Positions 44,054-54,642 are shown, counted from the first letter of the stretch. The stretch is DNA of 64,000 bases from Rhizobium etli_C (GCF_014198605.1 NZ_JACIHU010000012.1), one strand, 5' to 3'. The notes: generated from the letters alone by a model not told the origin. A program made the numbers and translations.

Positions 44054-45526
44054 ATGACAGTGATGCAATCCAATAGAAGCGAGGCCGAAGGCCAGGTCTT
44101 TGTCGAGGAGGACCTCGGCTACCACAAGGCGCTGAAGCCGCGGCAGATCCAGATGATCGCCATTGGCGGCGCCATCGGCACGGGGCTCTTTCTCGGTGCC
44201 GGCGGCCGGCTTGCCGCTGCCGGTCCGGCACTTGTGCTGGTCTATGCCTTGTGCGGCTTTTTCGCCTTCCTCGTTCTCAGAGCCCTCGGCGAACTGATCG
44301 TCCATCGCCCGACCTCGGGCTCGTTCGTCTCCTATGCCCGCGAATTTTACGGCGAAAAGCTCGCCTTCGCGGTCGGCTGGATGTATTGGCTGACCTGGGC
44401 GATGACGGCGGTCGCCGACGTCACTGCGGTCGCCCTCTACATGAATTTCTTCAAGGCCTATGTCCCGTGGATCGCGATGATCGATCAGTGGGTGTTTGCG
44501 CTGGCGGCGCTGGTCCTCGTCCTCTCGATGAACCTCCTGTCGGTGAAGGTCTTCGGGGAACTGGAATTCTGGTTCAGCCTCGTCAAGGTCCTTGCCCTCG
44601 TCGTCTTCCTGATCGTCGCCGTCTACTTCGTCGTCACGGGCACGCCGATCGATGGCCATGTTCCGGGCCTGAACACGATCACCGATTTCGGCGGCGTGTT
44701 CCCGAACAGCGTCCTGCCGGCTCTCGTGGTGATCCAGGGCGTGGTCTTCGCCTATGCCTCGATCGAGCTGATCGGCACCGCCGCCGGCGAAACCGAAAAT
44801 GCCCGCAAGGTCATGCCGCGGGCGATCCGGACGGTCGTGCTGCGCCTGGTGATCTTCTATGTCGGCTCGGTCCTGCTGCTGTCGCTGCTGCTGCCTTATA
44901 CCGCCTATAAGGGCGGCGAGAGCCCGTTCGTGACCTTCTTCGGCAAGATCGGCATCCAGGGCGCCGATGTCGTCATGAACCTCGTGGTGCTGACCGCCGT
45001 TTTGTCGTCGCTCAATGCCGGCCTCTATTCGACTGGCCGCATCCTGCATTCCATGGCGATTTCGGGTTCGGCCCCGGCGGCACTGGCGAAGATGAACCGA
45101 TCCGGCGTGCCCTATGTCGGCATTGCGGTGACGGCTGTCGTGACCGCCTTCGGCGTCGTGCTGAACGCCGTCGTTCCGGCAGAAGCCTTCGAGATCGGCC
45201 TGAATGTCGCTGCTCTCGGCATCATCGCGGCGTGGGGCGTGATCGTGCTCTGCCAGCTCAAGCTGTGGCAGCTGTCGCGGCAGGGCAAGCTGGCACGGCC
45301 TGAATTCCGGATGTTCGGCGCGCCTTATACCGGCCTGCTGACCCTGGGCTTCCTCGCCGTCGTCGTGATCCTGATGGCCCTCGACTATCCCGTCGGAACC
45401 TATACGGTCGCCTCTCTGGCTCTGATCATTCCGGCGCTGGTGGTCGGCTGGCTCTTGATGCGGGAGCGCATCCACATGCTCGCTGCCGAACAGGGCGAGG
45501 ATCGCGGCGGTTTCGATCTCGCCTGA
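44054..45526 (+). CDS. ansP: L-asparagine permease, APC family
   Basis: A 490-residue transporter with 12 predicted membrane spans. The AAT-family opening is clear: LKPRQIQMIAIGGAIGTGLFLGAGGRLAAAGPA (about 30-62), then TSGSFVSYAREFYG and the GETENARKVMPRAI loop. Followed by asparaginase and aspartase genes in the order of the R. etli ansPAB operon, so it should import asparagine. GGGAGGAGAG precedes the ATG. Confidence 0.93.
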   Translation: MTVMQSNRSEAEGQVFVEEDLGYHKALKPRQIQMIAIGGAIGTGLFLGAGGRLAAAGPALVLVYALCGFFAFLVLRALGELIVHRPTSGSFVSYAREFYGEKLAFAVGWMYWLTWAMTAVADVTAVALYMNFFKAYVPWIAMIDQWVFALAALVLVLSMNLLSVKVFGELEFWFSLVKVLALVVFLIVAVYFVVTGTPIDGHVPGLNTITDFGGVFPNSVLPALVVIQGVVFAYASIELIGTAAGETENARKVMPRAIRTVVLRLVIFYVGSVLLLSLLLPYTAYKGGESPFVTFFGKIGIQGADVVMNLVVLTAVLSSLNAGLYSTGRILHSMAISGSAPAALAKMNRSGVPYVGIAVTAVVTAFGVVLNAVVPAEAFEIGLNVAALGIIAAWGVIVLCQLKLWQLSRQGKLARPEFRMFGAPYTGLLTLGFLAVVVILMALDYPVGTYTVASLALIIPALVVGWLLMRERIHMLAAEQGEDRGGFDLA

Positions 45527-45549
45527 CATAGATCGAGAATCCGAGCTTG

Positions 45550-45575
45550 CCCCGGCGGCGCAGTCGCCGCCGGGG
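45550..45575 (+). other. Perfect 11-base-pair hairpin between ansP and ansA
   Basis: CCCCGGCGGCG (45550-45560) and CGCCGCCGGGG (45565-45575) enclose a four-base CAGT loop. No T-tract follows. It lies 22 bases before the ansA start and could stabilise the ansP message or modulate ansA translation. Confidence 0.6.
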
Positions 45576-45597
45576 TGCGGCATGAATGGAGAGAGAC

Positions 45598-46701
45598 ATG
45601 ACCCCGAGTGAGGATTTCGTCGTCACCGATCGTGGCGGGATCGTCGAGAACAGTCATCGCGTCCACGCGGCTGTCGTCGATGCCAAGGGCAGGCTGCTCT
45701 ACACGCTCGGAAATCCGGCGCGCCTGACGCTTGCCCGCTCCGCCGCAAAGCCGGCCCAGGCGCTCGCCATCCTGGAGACGGAGGGCGTCGAGCGTTTCGG
45801 CTTCGATGATGCGGATATTGCGCTGATGTGCGCGTCCCACAGCAGCGAAGAGCGGCATATCGCGCGGACGCGAACCATGCTGTCGAAGATCAAGGCCGAG
45901 GAGGCCGACCTTCGCTGCGGCGGCCATCCTTCGCTGTCGGAAACGGTGAACCGCGCCTGGATCAGGCAGGATTTTATCCCGACGGCGGTCTGCAGCAATT
46001 GCTCGGGCAAACACGTCGGCATGCTTGCCGGCGCCCGGGCGATCGGGGCAGGCATGGAAGGCTACCACCTGCCGGATCATCCGATGCAGGGGCGGGTCAA
46101 GCGCACCGTCGCCGAACTCTGCGATCTGGACGTGCGGCAGGTCGAATGGGGGATCGACGGATGCAATCTCCCGACTCCCGCCTTTCCGCTGGACCGCCTG
46201 GCCCGCATCTATGCCAAGCTTGCTGCGGCAGCGGACGGGGAAGGGGCGGGCGAGGCTTCGTCGACGCGGGGGCCGGCATTGGCCCGCATCTTCCATGCAA
46301 TGGCGCGCCACCCTGACATGGTTGCGGGCGAGGGACGCTACTGCACGCTGCTGATGCGCGCATTCAACGGCGCCCTGATCGGCAAGCTTGGAGCCGATGC
46401 CAGCTACGCGATCGGTGTGCGGGCCTCGGATGAAACCCGGCGATTGGGAGCGGACGGTGCGCTCGGCATCTCGGTGAAGATCGAGGACGGCAATCTTGAA
46501 ATCCTTTACGCCGTCGTAACGGAGCTCCTCGATCGGCTCGGGATCGGCTCGCCTGATATCCGAAGCCAGCTCGCGCCGTTCCATCATCCCCAGCGCGTGA
46601 ACACGATGGGTGTTACAACAGGCGGCGTGTCCTTTCCGTTCACGCTGCGCGGATCGAAGCCGGACGGGGACGATCCTCGTCCTGCCGCTCTGGCCCGATG
46701 A
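45598..46701 (+). CDS. ansA: L-asparaginase, R. etli (class 3) type
   Basis: A 367-residue enzyme, the same length as R. etli asparaginase and nearly collinear with it from memory. It is unrelated to the E. coli type I/II enzymes. The residues known for ReAV fall at the same numbers: S48 and K51 in ARSAAKPAQ, S80 in CASHSS, C135 and K138 in CSNCSGKH, and the zinc-site D187 and C189 in DGCNLP. It hydrolyses asparagine to aspartate and ammonia in the cytoplasm. The ATG at 45598 is used rather than one 12 bases earlier, on match with the family start MTPSEDF. Confidence 0.95.
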   Translation: MTPSEDFVVTDRGGIVENSHRVHAAVVDAKGRLLYTLGNPARLTLARSAAKPAQALAILETEGVERFGFDDADIALMCASHSSEERHIARTRTMLSKIKAEEADLRCGGHPSLSETVNRAWIRQDFIPTAVCSNCSGKHVGMLAGARAIGAGMEGYHLPDHPMQGRVKRTVAELCDLDVRQVEWGIDGCNLPTPAFPLDRLARIYAKLAAAADGEGAGEASSTRGPALARIFHAMARHPDMVAGEGRYCTLLMRAFNGALIGKLGADASYAIGVRASDETRRLGADGALGISVKIEDGNLEILYAVVTELLDRLGIGSPDIRSQLAPFHHPQRVNTMGVTTGGVSFPFTLRGSKPDGDDPRPAALAR

Positions 46702-46794
46702 CGCGGACGCGGCTATTGCGCCGCGTCCCGCCCAACCTCTTCTTCAGCCCGCCGCGGCAAACGTGCTCGCAGCGCCCCCTCGAAAGCCCCTGCC

Positions 46795-48222
<1,428 letters not shown>

Positions 48223-48268
48223 AGGCATGCGGCTCACTTTGCTTCCGGGCGACACTCTCTGGAACTGA

Positions 48269-49198
48269 TCACGCCGCCTTTGCTTGCGGCTTGGCAGCCT
48301 TGACATGGGTTACGCTGCGGCGGCCGTCGATGCTGACGGGAACATCACCATCAACGGTGGCGCGGCGCACCACCCGGTGCTGGTCGCCATAGTCGTTGAC
48401 GGCATAGTGCTGGGTGGCGCGATTGTCCCAGATCGCGACGTCGCCGGCTCTCCAGCGCCAGCGCACGGTATTTTCCGGGGCGGTGATGTAGGACTGGAAC
48501 ACTTCGTAGAGTTTCGCGGAGTCGCTCTTCGACAGGCCGACCAGGCGCTGAACGAAGTTGCCGAGCAGCAGCGATCTTTCGCCGGTTTCCGGATGGACAC
48601 GGACAACAGGGTGCTCGGTTTCGTAAATCGTCGAGGTGAAAACCTCCTCGAAATGCTTCTTCTCTTCGGCGGTGGCGCGAGGGCGCACGGCGGCATAGTC
48701 ATAGGCATTGCTGTGAATGGCCCACAGATCGTCTGCCAGCAGTTTCAGCGGGGCCGGCAGGCTTTCATAGGCGGCGTGGGTGTTGGACCAGATCGTGTCG
48801 CCGCCGGCGGCCGGGACGACGACGCCGCGAAGGACGGAGAATTTAGGATAGGCGTCGACGAAGGTAACGTCGGTATGCCACTGGTCCGCCCTGCCGCCGC
48901 CGCGGCTGGAATCGAGATTGAGGATGGAGGCCGTGCCGGCGACCGGTCCCTGGGTCGGATGCGGCACGAGATCGCCGAGGCGGCGCGCGAAAGCTTCCTA
49001 TTCGGAATCGTCAAGATGTTCCTGATCGCGGAAGAAGATGACCTTGTATTTCAGGAGGAGCTGGTTGATGGCTGCCACCGTTGCATCCGAAAGCTCTCCG
49101 CCAAGGCGGATAGCTTTGATTTCGGCTCCGACACGGCCCGTCAGCGGGACGACATCGGACTCGGGAATGATCTGATTGACGAGAACCGGATTGCTCAT
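48269..49198 (-). pseudogene. TauD/TfdA-family dioxygenase interrupted by one in-frame amber codon
   Basis: Both parts are in one frame: 66 codons from the ATG at 49198, a TAG at 49000-48998, then EAFARRLGDLVPHPTQGPV... to 48269. Read through, it is a 309-residue alpha-ketoglutarate/Fe(II)-dependent dioxygenase with the metal motif WHTD (H108, D110) and the distal H near 274 followed by RVVRR. Family members such as TauD release sulfite from taurine. The stop replaces a position where a glutamine codon CAG would need only one base change. The N-terminal 66 residues include part of the beta-core, so a downstream restart is unlikely to be active. It is convergent with ansB. Confidence 0.85.
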
Positions 49199-49312
49199 AG
49201 AAATCTCCTGTTGGTAGGGGAAGAAGTCGGCAGGTCACATGCGCCCAAGGACGCATCCATCGGGCGTTCGAAATCTCAGTGCTAAAGTCGACAGGGCTAT
49301 GGAACCGTATAA

Positions 49313-49329
49313 TCTACAAAAACTGTAGA
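49313..49329. promoter_or_regulatory. Inverted repeat upstream of the dioxygenase gene
   Basis: TCTACA (49313-49318) and TGTAGA (49324-49329) are perfect arms around AAAAC, in the AT-rich part of the 293-base gap between the divergent dioxygenase and AhpD-like genes. It could be a shared operator. The rest of the gap shows only a small GGCTG/CAGCC hairpin near 49342-49362. Confidence 0.35.
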
Positions 49330-49491
49330 CAATAATTTCTAAATTTGGCTGCTTTCGTAAAACAGCCGCTTCGAATTCCTAGCCAGGGGGAGGCTGGCGG
49401 CGGTTGCCGTTTCTTCCTATCTTCCGCCGGCGGGATTGCGCGAGCAAAACATGCTTGAGGGCGTAGCTCGCCGCCCGGAAAGGAACTTTCG

Positions 49492-49899
49492 ATGGCAACA
49501 GTCAAACTTCTGTCGGATCAAGAGGCCGCGGCCATTCCAGCCGTGCAAGCTGTGTTCGATGACATCAGGGCGACACGCAAGACCGATTTCATCAACAATT
49601 TCTGGCGTGCTCTTGCAAATGATCCCGCGAATCTCAAGCGGGTATGGGAGACGCTCAAATCGGTCATGACGGTCGAAGGCGCCCTCGATCCGCTGACGCG
49701 CGAGATGATCTACATAGCGGTGTCGACGGCCAATGCCTGCCAGTACTGCATTCAATCCCACACCGCAGCCGCCCGTGCGCGGGGGATGACCGATGCCCAG
49801 CATGGCGAACTCCTGACGATCATCGGGCTTGCCGCCCAGACAAATCATCTCGCTCTCGCCATGCAGGTTCCGCCGGATCCGGAATTCGAGGTGGGATAG
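49492..49899 (+). CDS. AhpD-like carboxymuconolactone decarboxylase family protein
   Basis: A 135-residue AhpD-fold protein with CQYCIQSH giving C83, C86 and H90, preceded by DPLTREMIYIAVSTANA. It is a probable thiol-dependent alkylhydroperoxidase-like enzyme of unknown substrate. GAAAGGAAC lies 8 bases before the ATG. Divergent from the broken dioxygenase gene and convergent with the MFS transporter gene. It is only distantly like the AhpD-like protein at 4912 and has no ECF41-type promoter. Confidence 0.87.
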   Translation: MATVKLLSDQEAAAIPAVQAVFDDIRATRKTDFINNFWRALANDPANLKRVWETLKSVMTVEGALDPLTREMIYIAVSTANACQYCIQSHTAAARARGMTDAQHGELLTIIGLAAQTNHLALAMQVPPDPEFEVG

Positions 49900-50004
49900 G
49901 AAACAACGGACTACGGTTCATTCTCATCAAGGCGTGCGACTGCTCTCCGCAAGGCGTACTTCTACCAGCGGCGAGCGAAAGCGAAGATGGGGAACGCGGT
50001 TGTA

Positions 50005-51228
50005 TCACTCTGCAGGTTGCCTGAGCGGGAGCGGCGCCACTGCTCGGTCTCCAGTGAGACTCTGCTGACCCATGCCTACGATCAGTACTGCAGACAAGCT
50101 GGCTGCGACCGAAACCCAAAAACCATTGCTCGGGCCGTAAGTGTCGACCACCCAGCCGGAGACGAAGGCGCCGAGCGCCATACCGATACCAATGCCGGTC
50201 ATAACCCAGGTTACACCTTCCGTCAGCATCGATTCCGGCACGCGGCGCTCGATGAGCCCGAAGGCGGTGATGAAGACGGGTGAGATGGCGATGCCGCTCA
50301 CGAAGACTGCGAAGGCAAGGAACCAGACAGAACTGCTGGCGACAAGAAGTGGTAGAGCAGTGAGCGCAAGCACGCCGACAGCGATTAGCAGTTGGCGCTG
50401 GAGGGCCAGCTTGGGGTTTATTGCTCCGATTATGAGGCCAACCATGAAAGAGCCAATGGCATAAACGCCGATGACGAGGCTGGCCGCTTCAGGCTGCCCG
50501 AGCTCTTTGGTAATTGCAACAGCGCTGACCTCGGCCGTCGCGAAGGTAGAGCCGACAAAGACCAACGCGAGCGTGATAATCTGGACTGGGCGCAGCCAGA
50601 TTGCCGACCGATGGTTGGTGCCCATGTCGACCGGGCGCACTTTCGGTTCTGTCGACCGCTGCACGAGAAAGGCAAAACTGCCGAGCGCCATAAAGAAAGT
50701 ACTGACGATCAGGCCGGCCTCCGGGAACAGCGAGACGGCCAGGCCGACAGAAAGCGATGCGCCAGCGATATAGACAAGTTCGTCCGCAGCGGATTCAAAG
50801 GCGAAGGCTGTATTTAGCTCAGGTCTGTCGCGAAAGATCTCTGTCCAGCGGGCACGCAGCATTGCTGGAATACTGGGCATTGTTGCAGCAAAGAGTGCCG
50901 AGAGGAACAGCGTCCACGAAGGCCAACCCTGGTTTGCGGCCGCGATCAGCGTCCCGAAGGCGATCACCGAGACGACGGTGGTGGGGACCAGGACGGCCCG
51001 TTGGCCCAGCTGATCCACCTGCCGCGAAATCTGCGGGGAGATCACGGCGTTGGTCAGCGCAAAGGTCGCGGAGACAGCGCCGGCGAGCCAATATTCTCCA
51101 TGAGTCTGAGAAAGCATGGCGACGATACCGATCGGCGCCATCGCTATTGGAAGGCGGGCGAAGAAACCTGCAGCGGAAAAGCTTTTAGTACCGGGCGCGC
51201 GGAAAATTTCTACATATGGATTATGCAT
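50005..51228 (-). CDS. Major facilitator superfamily transporter
   Basis: A 407-residue protein with about 12 membrane spans, beginning MHNPYVEIFRAPGTKSFSAAGFFARLPIAMAPIGIV; an MFS-like loop, QISRQVDQLGQRAVLVP, lies between spans 2 and 3. This group resembles putative efflux proteins. Longer frames reach back into the promoter region, so the ATG at 51228 is used. It is divergent from a TetR gene with two identical-type palindromes between them, suggesting drug- or metabolite-induced efflux. Confidence 0.88.
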   Translation of the reverse strand: MHNPYVEIFRAPGTKSFSAAGFFARLPIAMAPIGIVAMLSQTHGEYWLAGAVSATFALTNAVISPQISRQVDQLGQRAVLVPTTVVSVIAFGTLIAAANQGWPSWTLFLSALFAATMPSIPAMLRARWTEIFRDRPELNTAFAFESAADELVYIAGASLSVGLAVSLFPEAGLIVSTFFMALGSFAFLVQRSTEPKVRPVDMGTNHRSAIWLRPVQIITLALVFVGSTFATAEVSAVAITKELGQPEAASLVIGVYAIGSFMVGLIIGAINPKLALQRQLLIAVGVLALTALPLLVASSSVWFLAFAVFVSGIAISPVFITAFGLIERRVPESMLTEGVTWVMTGIGIGMALGAFVSGWVVDTYGPSNGFWVSVAASLSAVLIVGMGQQSLTGDRAVAPLPLRQPAE

Positions 51229-51261
51229 CGGCGTGTTCCGTGTTAGAGCTAACGCCACGTA

Positions 51262-51328
51262 CATACGTAACGTATGCAAATGTGTAATCAAATGCACGGC
51301 GTATGTCAATTAACATACGGGGCGTATG
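51262..51328. promoter_or_regulatory. Two 15-base TetR operators in the MFS/TetR intergenic region
   Basis: CATACGTAACGTATG (51262-51276) and CATACGGGGCGTATG (51314-51328) both follow CATACG-N3-CGTATG and start 52 bases apart. A third inverted repeat, GTATGT/ACATAC (51301-51317), overlaps the second. One site lies near each divergent start. Confidence 0.7.
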
Positions 51329-51349
51329 AGAATGCGTAATGGAGGACCT

Positions 51350-51946
51350 ATGCGCAGGTCACGTAATGAAATGATTGCTGAGACTCGGGCTAAGCTCTTG
51401 GCTGCAGGCCGAAAAGCATTTGGTGCCCGTGGTTACGCCGAATCTTCCATGGACGATTTTACGGGTGAAGCCGGACTGACGCGCGGCGCTCTTTATCATC
51501 ACTTCGGCGACAAGAAAGGACTGTTCGCGGCCGTTGTAGCCGAGATCGACAGCGAGATGACGGCCCGACTCTGCGAGATCTCGTCTATGGCATCGACGCG
51601 CTGGCAGGGATTCGTGGATGAGAATATTGGTTACGTCCTAATGGCGTTGGAGCCGGAACTTCAGCGCATCATGTTTCGCGATGGGCCGGCAGTCCTCGGT
51701 GATCCATCGCAGTGGCCGAATGCAAACGGCTGCATCGCCGCGGTTGCCCAAAGTCTCGAGACCTTGAAACAAGAAGGCGTCATCGTCGATATCGACCCTG
51801 AAGCCGGTGCTCGCCTGATCAACGCCGCCAGCAGCAGTGCGGCGCAATGGATCGCTAATGCCGAAAATCCGGATGCCATCGCGAAGCGGGCTGTAGAGAG
51901 TTTTCGAACCTTTTTGGAAGGCCTGCGCGCCAATAAAGTTGACTAA
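51350..51946 (+). CDS. TetR-family transcriptional repressor
   Basis: A 198-residue TetR protein: HTH at about 10-57 (TRAKLLAAGRKAFGARGYAESSMDDFTGEAGLTRGALYHHFGDKKGLF) and a helical ligand domain. The ATG at 51350 has GGAGG 4 bases upstream; in-frame starts further up lie in the second operator. Its ligand domain resembles those of efflux-pump repressors (IDSEMTARL, FVDENIGYVLMALEPELQRIMF). It probably represses itself and the divergent MFS gene. Confidence 0.9.
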   Translation: MRRSRNEMIAETRAKLLAAGRKAFGARGYAESSMDDFTGEAGLTRGALYHHFGDKKGLFAAVVAEIDSEMTARLCEISSMASTRWQGFVDENIGYVLMALEPELQRIMFRDGPAVLGDPSQWPNANGCIAAVAQSLETLKQEGVIVDIDPEAGARLINAASSSAAQWIANAENPDAIAKRAVESFRTFLEGLRANKVD

Positions 51947-52205
51947 GCTGGCGCTGTCGACTTGTTGGTACGATCGCCAGCCATATCGCAGATAGGCGCG
52001 CCCAGGGCAGAAAAGTCAGCTAGGGCTGGCGGAGATCGTTGGCACCGTCGAGAAGTAAGCCATGCGCCTTGCCGGCCGCCATTGCTTTTCCTTGGCATGT
52101 CGCACTTCGAGTTGAGATTGACAACTTTAAATTGTATATATGGCGTAATCCGTCTTATGGAACTTGAGCGTTTCCAATAAACAGAACCCTTTTTTCTCCT
52201 AGCAA

Positions 52206-52616
52206 TCAGTCGGATACGGTCACATCAATCCAGCGACCAGTGCCCTGGCCTCCGTAAATATCGACGTCGATCCAGACGTTGCCTCGAACGATCATGTTGG
52301 CTGCATCGCGCGTCATGGAGCCGTTACGAAGCATCTGTTCGAGCGCTTGGCGATTGACCGGATCCGCGAAGAAGGAGTCTGATTCATCGTCTCGGTCGCG
52401 GACGCCGTACTGATGAAAATTTGCCCTGTCTTGTCGGATGATCTGCCAAGGCTGCGTCAGCCTCGAGCCGTTCGAATTGAACAGATCTGCCTCACCAATG
52501 TAGGCACGGTAGCTTTCAATCAGTCCGTTTCGATGGGTTGCGGTTACTCTGGCTTGGGCGTTTGCAGTCCCATAGAAAACGACAGAGCCCAGTAGGATTA
52601 AAAGTATTTTTCGCAT
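52206..52616 (-). CDS. Small exported protein of unknown function
   Basis: A 136-residue protein with a signal peptide (MRKILLILLGSVVFYGTANA) and a mature domain of about 115 residues containing a possible calcium-loop-like or acidic turn (GVRDRDDESDSFF) and a C-terminal beta segment (WIDVDIYGGQGTGRWIDVTVSD). No domain is recognised. The codon use is less GC-rich than its neighbours, hinting at recent acquisition. The 260-base gap before it (51947-52205) shows no gene, only an AT-rich patch near 52118-52140. Confidence 0.6.
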   Translation of the reverse strand: MRKILLILLGSVVFYGTANAQARVTATHRNGLIESYRAYIGEADLFNSNGSRLTQPWQIIRQDRANFHQYGVRDRDDESDSFFADPVNRQALEQMLRNGSMTRDAANMIVRGNVWIDVDIYGGQGTGRWIDVTVSD

Positions 52617-52877
52617 GATGCCCTCTTTGGAGAGCGCTCTTACTTAGAGCTGCAGTGATTCACTACCGGATTTCAATGACTTGGTTAACGTCAGCATTTC
52701 TCCGCAAACAGGTCTTTACCTACTTCGGCTCAAAGCTCTGCCGGTAAACTCCATTATTGGGAAGGCCACACTGGCAATCAGGTGTCGTCGCGCTTCGCGA
52801 CCGTCTCGATAGAACCCGGTCAGAGGACTGCTGGGGGATCTCAGACTGCGTTGATGAAAGCTTCGCCATACACCGCG

Positions 52878-54020
52878 TCAACGTGCAAGCGTCAGCCAGT
52901 CGCCAATCGTTGTCCCAAAATGTCGCATGGAACGTGTTGCGGGGATGGCCGGGCGCTCGGTGGCGATGGTCTTTCGGACTTCACGCGGGCTGAGCCCGAA
53001 TTCATGACTGAAGGCGCGTGTGAAATTGGCTGCAACGTCGAAGCCGGCGGCCTCGGCAATCTCCGAGATCGGCCTGTTGTCGGTCGGGTTGGTGAGATCC
53101 GCATAGGCCTGCAGCAATCGACGTTTGCGAATGTAATTGAAGACGCCCCCGCTCGTTTCGAACAACTGGTAGAGCCGCGTCCGCGAGATGCCCAGCGCAC
53201 GGCACATGACCTCGGGCGTCAAGTTATCGGAATGAAGATTGAGGTGAATATAGCGATGCGCCCGCTCCATCAGCCCCATATTGGCCTGTTCCTGAGCGCG
53301 ATCCAAACTTGTGGACGATGCAGCGCATGCAACGACCATTTCGCCGATCGTCCGTATGATCCGCGGTACCTCCTCCTCCGTCAAATTGCTGAGGTTCGCT
53401 TCCAGGCCGTTGATATAGCTGACGAGCAATTCAGCCAGGCTGCCGGAGAGGACGGTGTTGTTAGCGTTCTGCAGAAGACTCGCGTCATGGGTCAACAGTT
53501 CATAGCGCAGGAAGACGAGCACAGCGACCGAATCGGTCATCCGCCCGCGGTAGGGATAACCAAGCGACCTGAAAAATATCTCACCCGGGCCGGTCTCCGT
53601 GACATTCCGATTGGCCTCGGTCCAGGCCCGGCCACTGCGCAGGACGCCGACGTTCCAGTGATCGATTGGGCTCGACCGCAGCATGGCCTGATCGCGAATA
53701 TAGCTGCATGCCTGCGCGCGCTGCTGGACGATGAGGATATCGCCGAGATGCCAGCCGGTCTGTTCCGCAAGAAAACCGTCGTCTTCTGATTTTCCATCCG
53801 GCAGATGAACATCCACAAGCGGCGCCACGTGGGATCGCCAGGCCTGGAACTGTTCTTTCGGCGGCAGGTCTTGCGTCGAAAATCGCAGGGGCACCAGTGC
53901 CGGCGGAACCTCCGCCCGATGTTCTTTCTGCGGGGACGGTTCGCGCGGCCAGCGCCGCCGCTCCAAATGGGCCGGCCACTCCCGTCCAGAAGCGGGGTCA
54001 TCTCCAGACTCCGTAACCAT
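52878..54020 (-). CDS. AraC-family transcriptional regulator
   Basis: A 380-residue regulator. The N-terminal half is an AraC-binding-2-type cupin domain (LRFSTQDLPPKEQFQAWRSHVAPL..., IDHWNVGVLRSGRAWTEANRNVTETGPGEIFF). The C-terminal 110 residues contain both AraC HTH motifs (VMCRALGISRTRLYQLFE and ISEIAEAAGFDVAANFTRAFSHEFGLSP). The start at MVTESG is supported by GGAGGAA immediately upstream; the longer frame to 54101 is rejected. No adjacent gene is an obvious target. Confidence 0.88.
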   Translation of the reverse strand: MVTESGDDPASGREWPAHLERRRWPREPSPQKEHRAEVPPALVPLRFSTQDLPPKEQFQAWRSHVAPLVDVHLPDGKSEDDGFLAEQTGWHLGDILIVQQRAQACSYIRDQAMLRSSPIDHWNVGVLRSGRAWTEANRNVTETGPGEIFFRSLGYPYRGRMTDSVAVLVFLRYELLTHDASLLQNANNTVLSGSLAELLVSYINGLEANLSNLTEEEVPRIIRTIGEMVVACAASSTSLDRAQEQANMGLMERAHRYIHLNLHSDNLTPEVMCRALGISRTRLYQLFETSGGVFNYIRKRRLLQAYADLTNPTDNRPISEIAEAAGFDVAANFTRAFSHEFGLSPREVRKTIATERPAIPATRSMRHFGTTIGDWLTLAR

Positions 54021-54374
54021 CCAATTCCTCCAGCGCATAGCCGATCCGGGCTGTTGAAACTGAAGCAAGCAATCGTTTTCGCGGCTGAAACGTCCGCGCA
54101 ACCCATCCGATGGAACCGAATCGACTGAAGCTCTACGTGCATAAGCTACTTATCATATTCCTATGCGAGCAGAAATGGACGCACCGATAATTTTCAGGAT
54201 GCGGCGATAACGACAATTGCGTCCTGTTGCTGTATCTAATTAAGCAATGGTTAATTCCGAAAACGTTCGGAAATTCCAAAAAGCTCACTTGCCGGTGCAA
54301 TGCAGTTTCAAAGCACCCTCAACGTGAAACGACACTTATTCAAAACAAAAAATGCGAGAACAGGAGGATAGGTC
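54021..54374. other. Intergenic stretch without a recognisable gene
   Basis: About 350 bases upstream of the AraC gene, more AT-rich than the surroundings. It must hold the AraC promoter on the minus strand. The only local symmetry I see is CCGAAAACGTTCGG near 54258-54271. No RNA gene or conserved element is recognised. Confidence 0.5.
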
Positions 54375-54503
54375 GTGAACCATCTGGGCAATATTCGTGC
54401 GCGCTTTGCACGAGCGTCGGCTTACGACAGCAATTCATCTCGTGCGGGTTTTCCCCGCTCACATTCATGCGAGACGCTCCTGAGGCCGGACATCGGCAAC
54501 TGA
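54375..54503 (+). CDS. Possible 42-residue small protein
   Basis: A GTG start with AGGAGG 7 bases upstream opens a 42-codon frame (MNHLGNIRARFARASAYDSN..., ending LRPDIGN). The ribosome site is as good as any in the window, but there is no domain and codon use is not clearly coding. It may be a leader peptide or a chance frame. Confidence 0.25.
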   Translation: MNHLGNIRARFARASAYDSNSSRAGFPRSHSCETLLRPDIGN

Positions 54504-54642
54504 TGGCGCGCAAAGGGTTGCGCGCAGCCGAGGCCGTCTGTGTCGATGCGTAATGAGCCCGAGGCCTGCACGCAACCCTTACTATATCCACCCACTGGCG
54601 AATTTTTGCGAACGCTGCCCATGTGGCAGAATGGAGGCTAAG

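Noticed and set aside
43967..45583. A 538-codon minus-strand frame opposite ansP
   Set aside because: Low-complexity translation rich in D, R, H and Q, with no domain; ansP is unambiguous.
51970..52045. Imperfect inverted repeat (GATCGCCAGCC / GGCTGGCG..GATC) between the TetR gene and the small exported protein gene
   Set aside because: The arms differ by an insertion and are far apart; no T-tract follows, so neither terminator nor operator is supported.
54227..54553. A 108-codon plus-strand frame in the AraC upstream region
   Set aside because: It lacks a ribosome site and domain, and the best ribosome site in the region serves a different frame.
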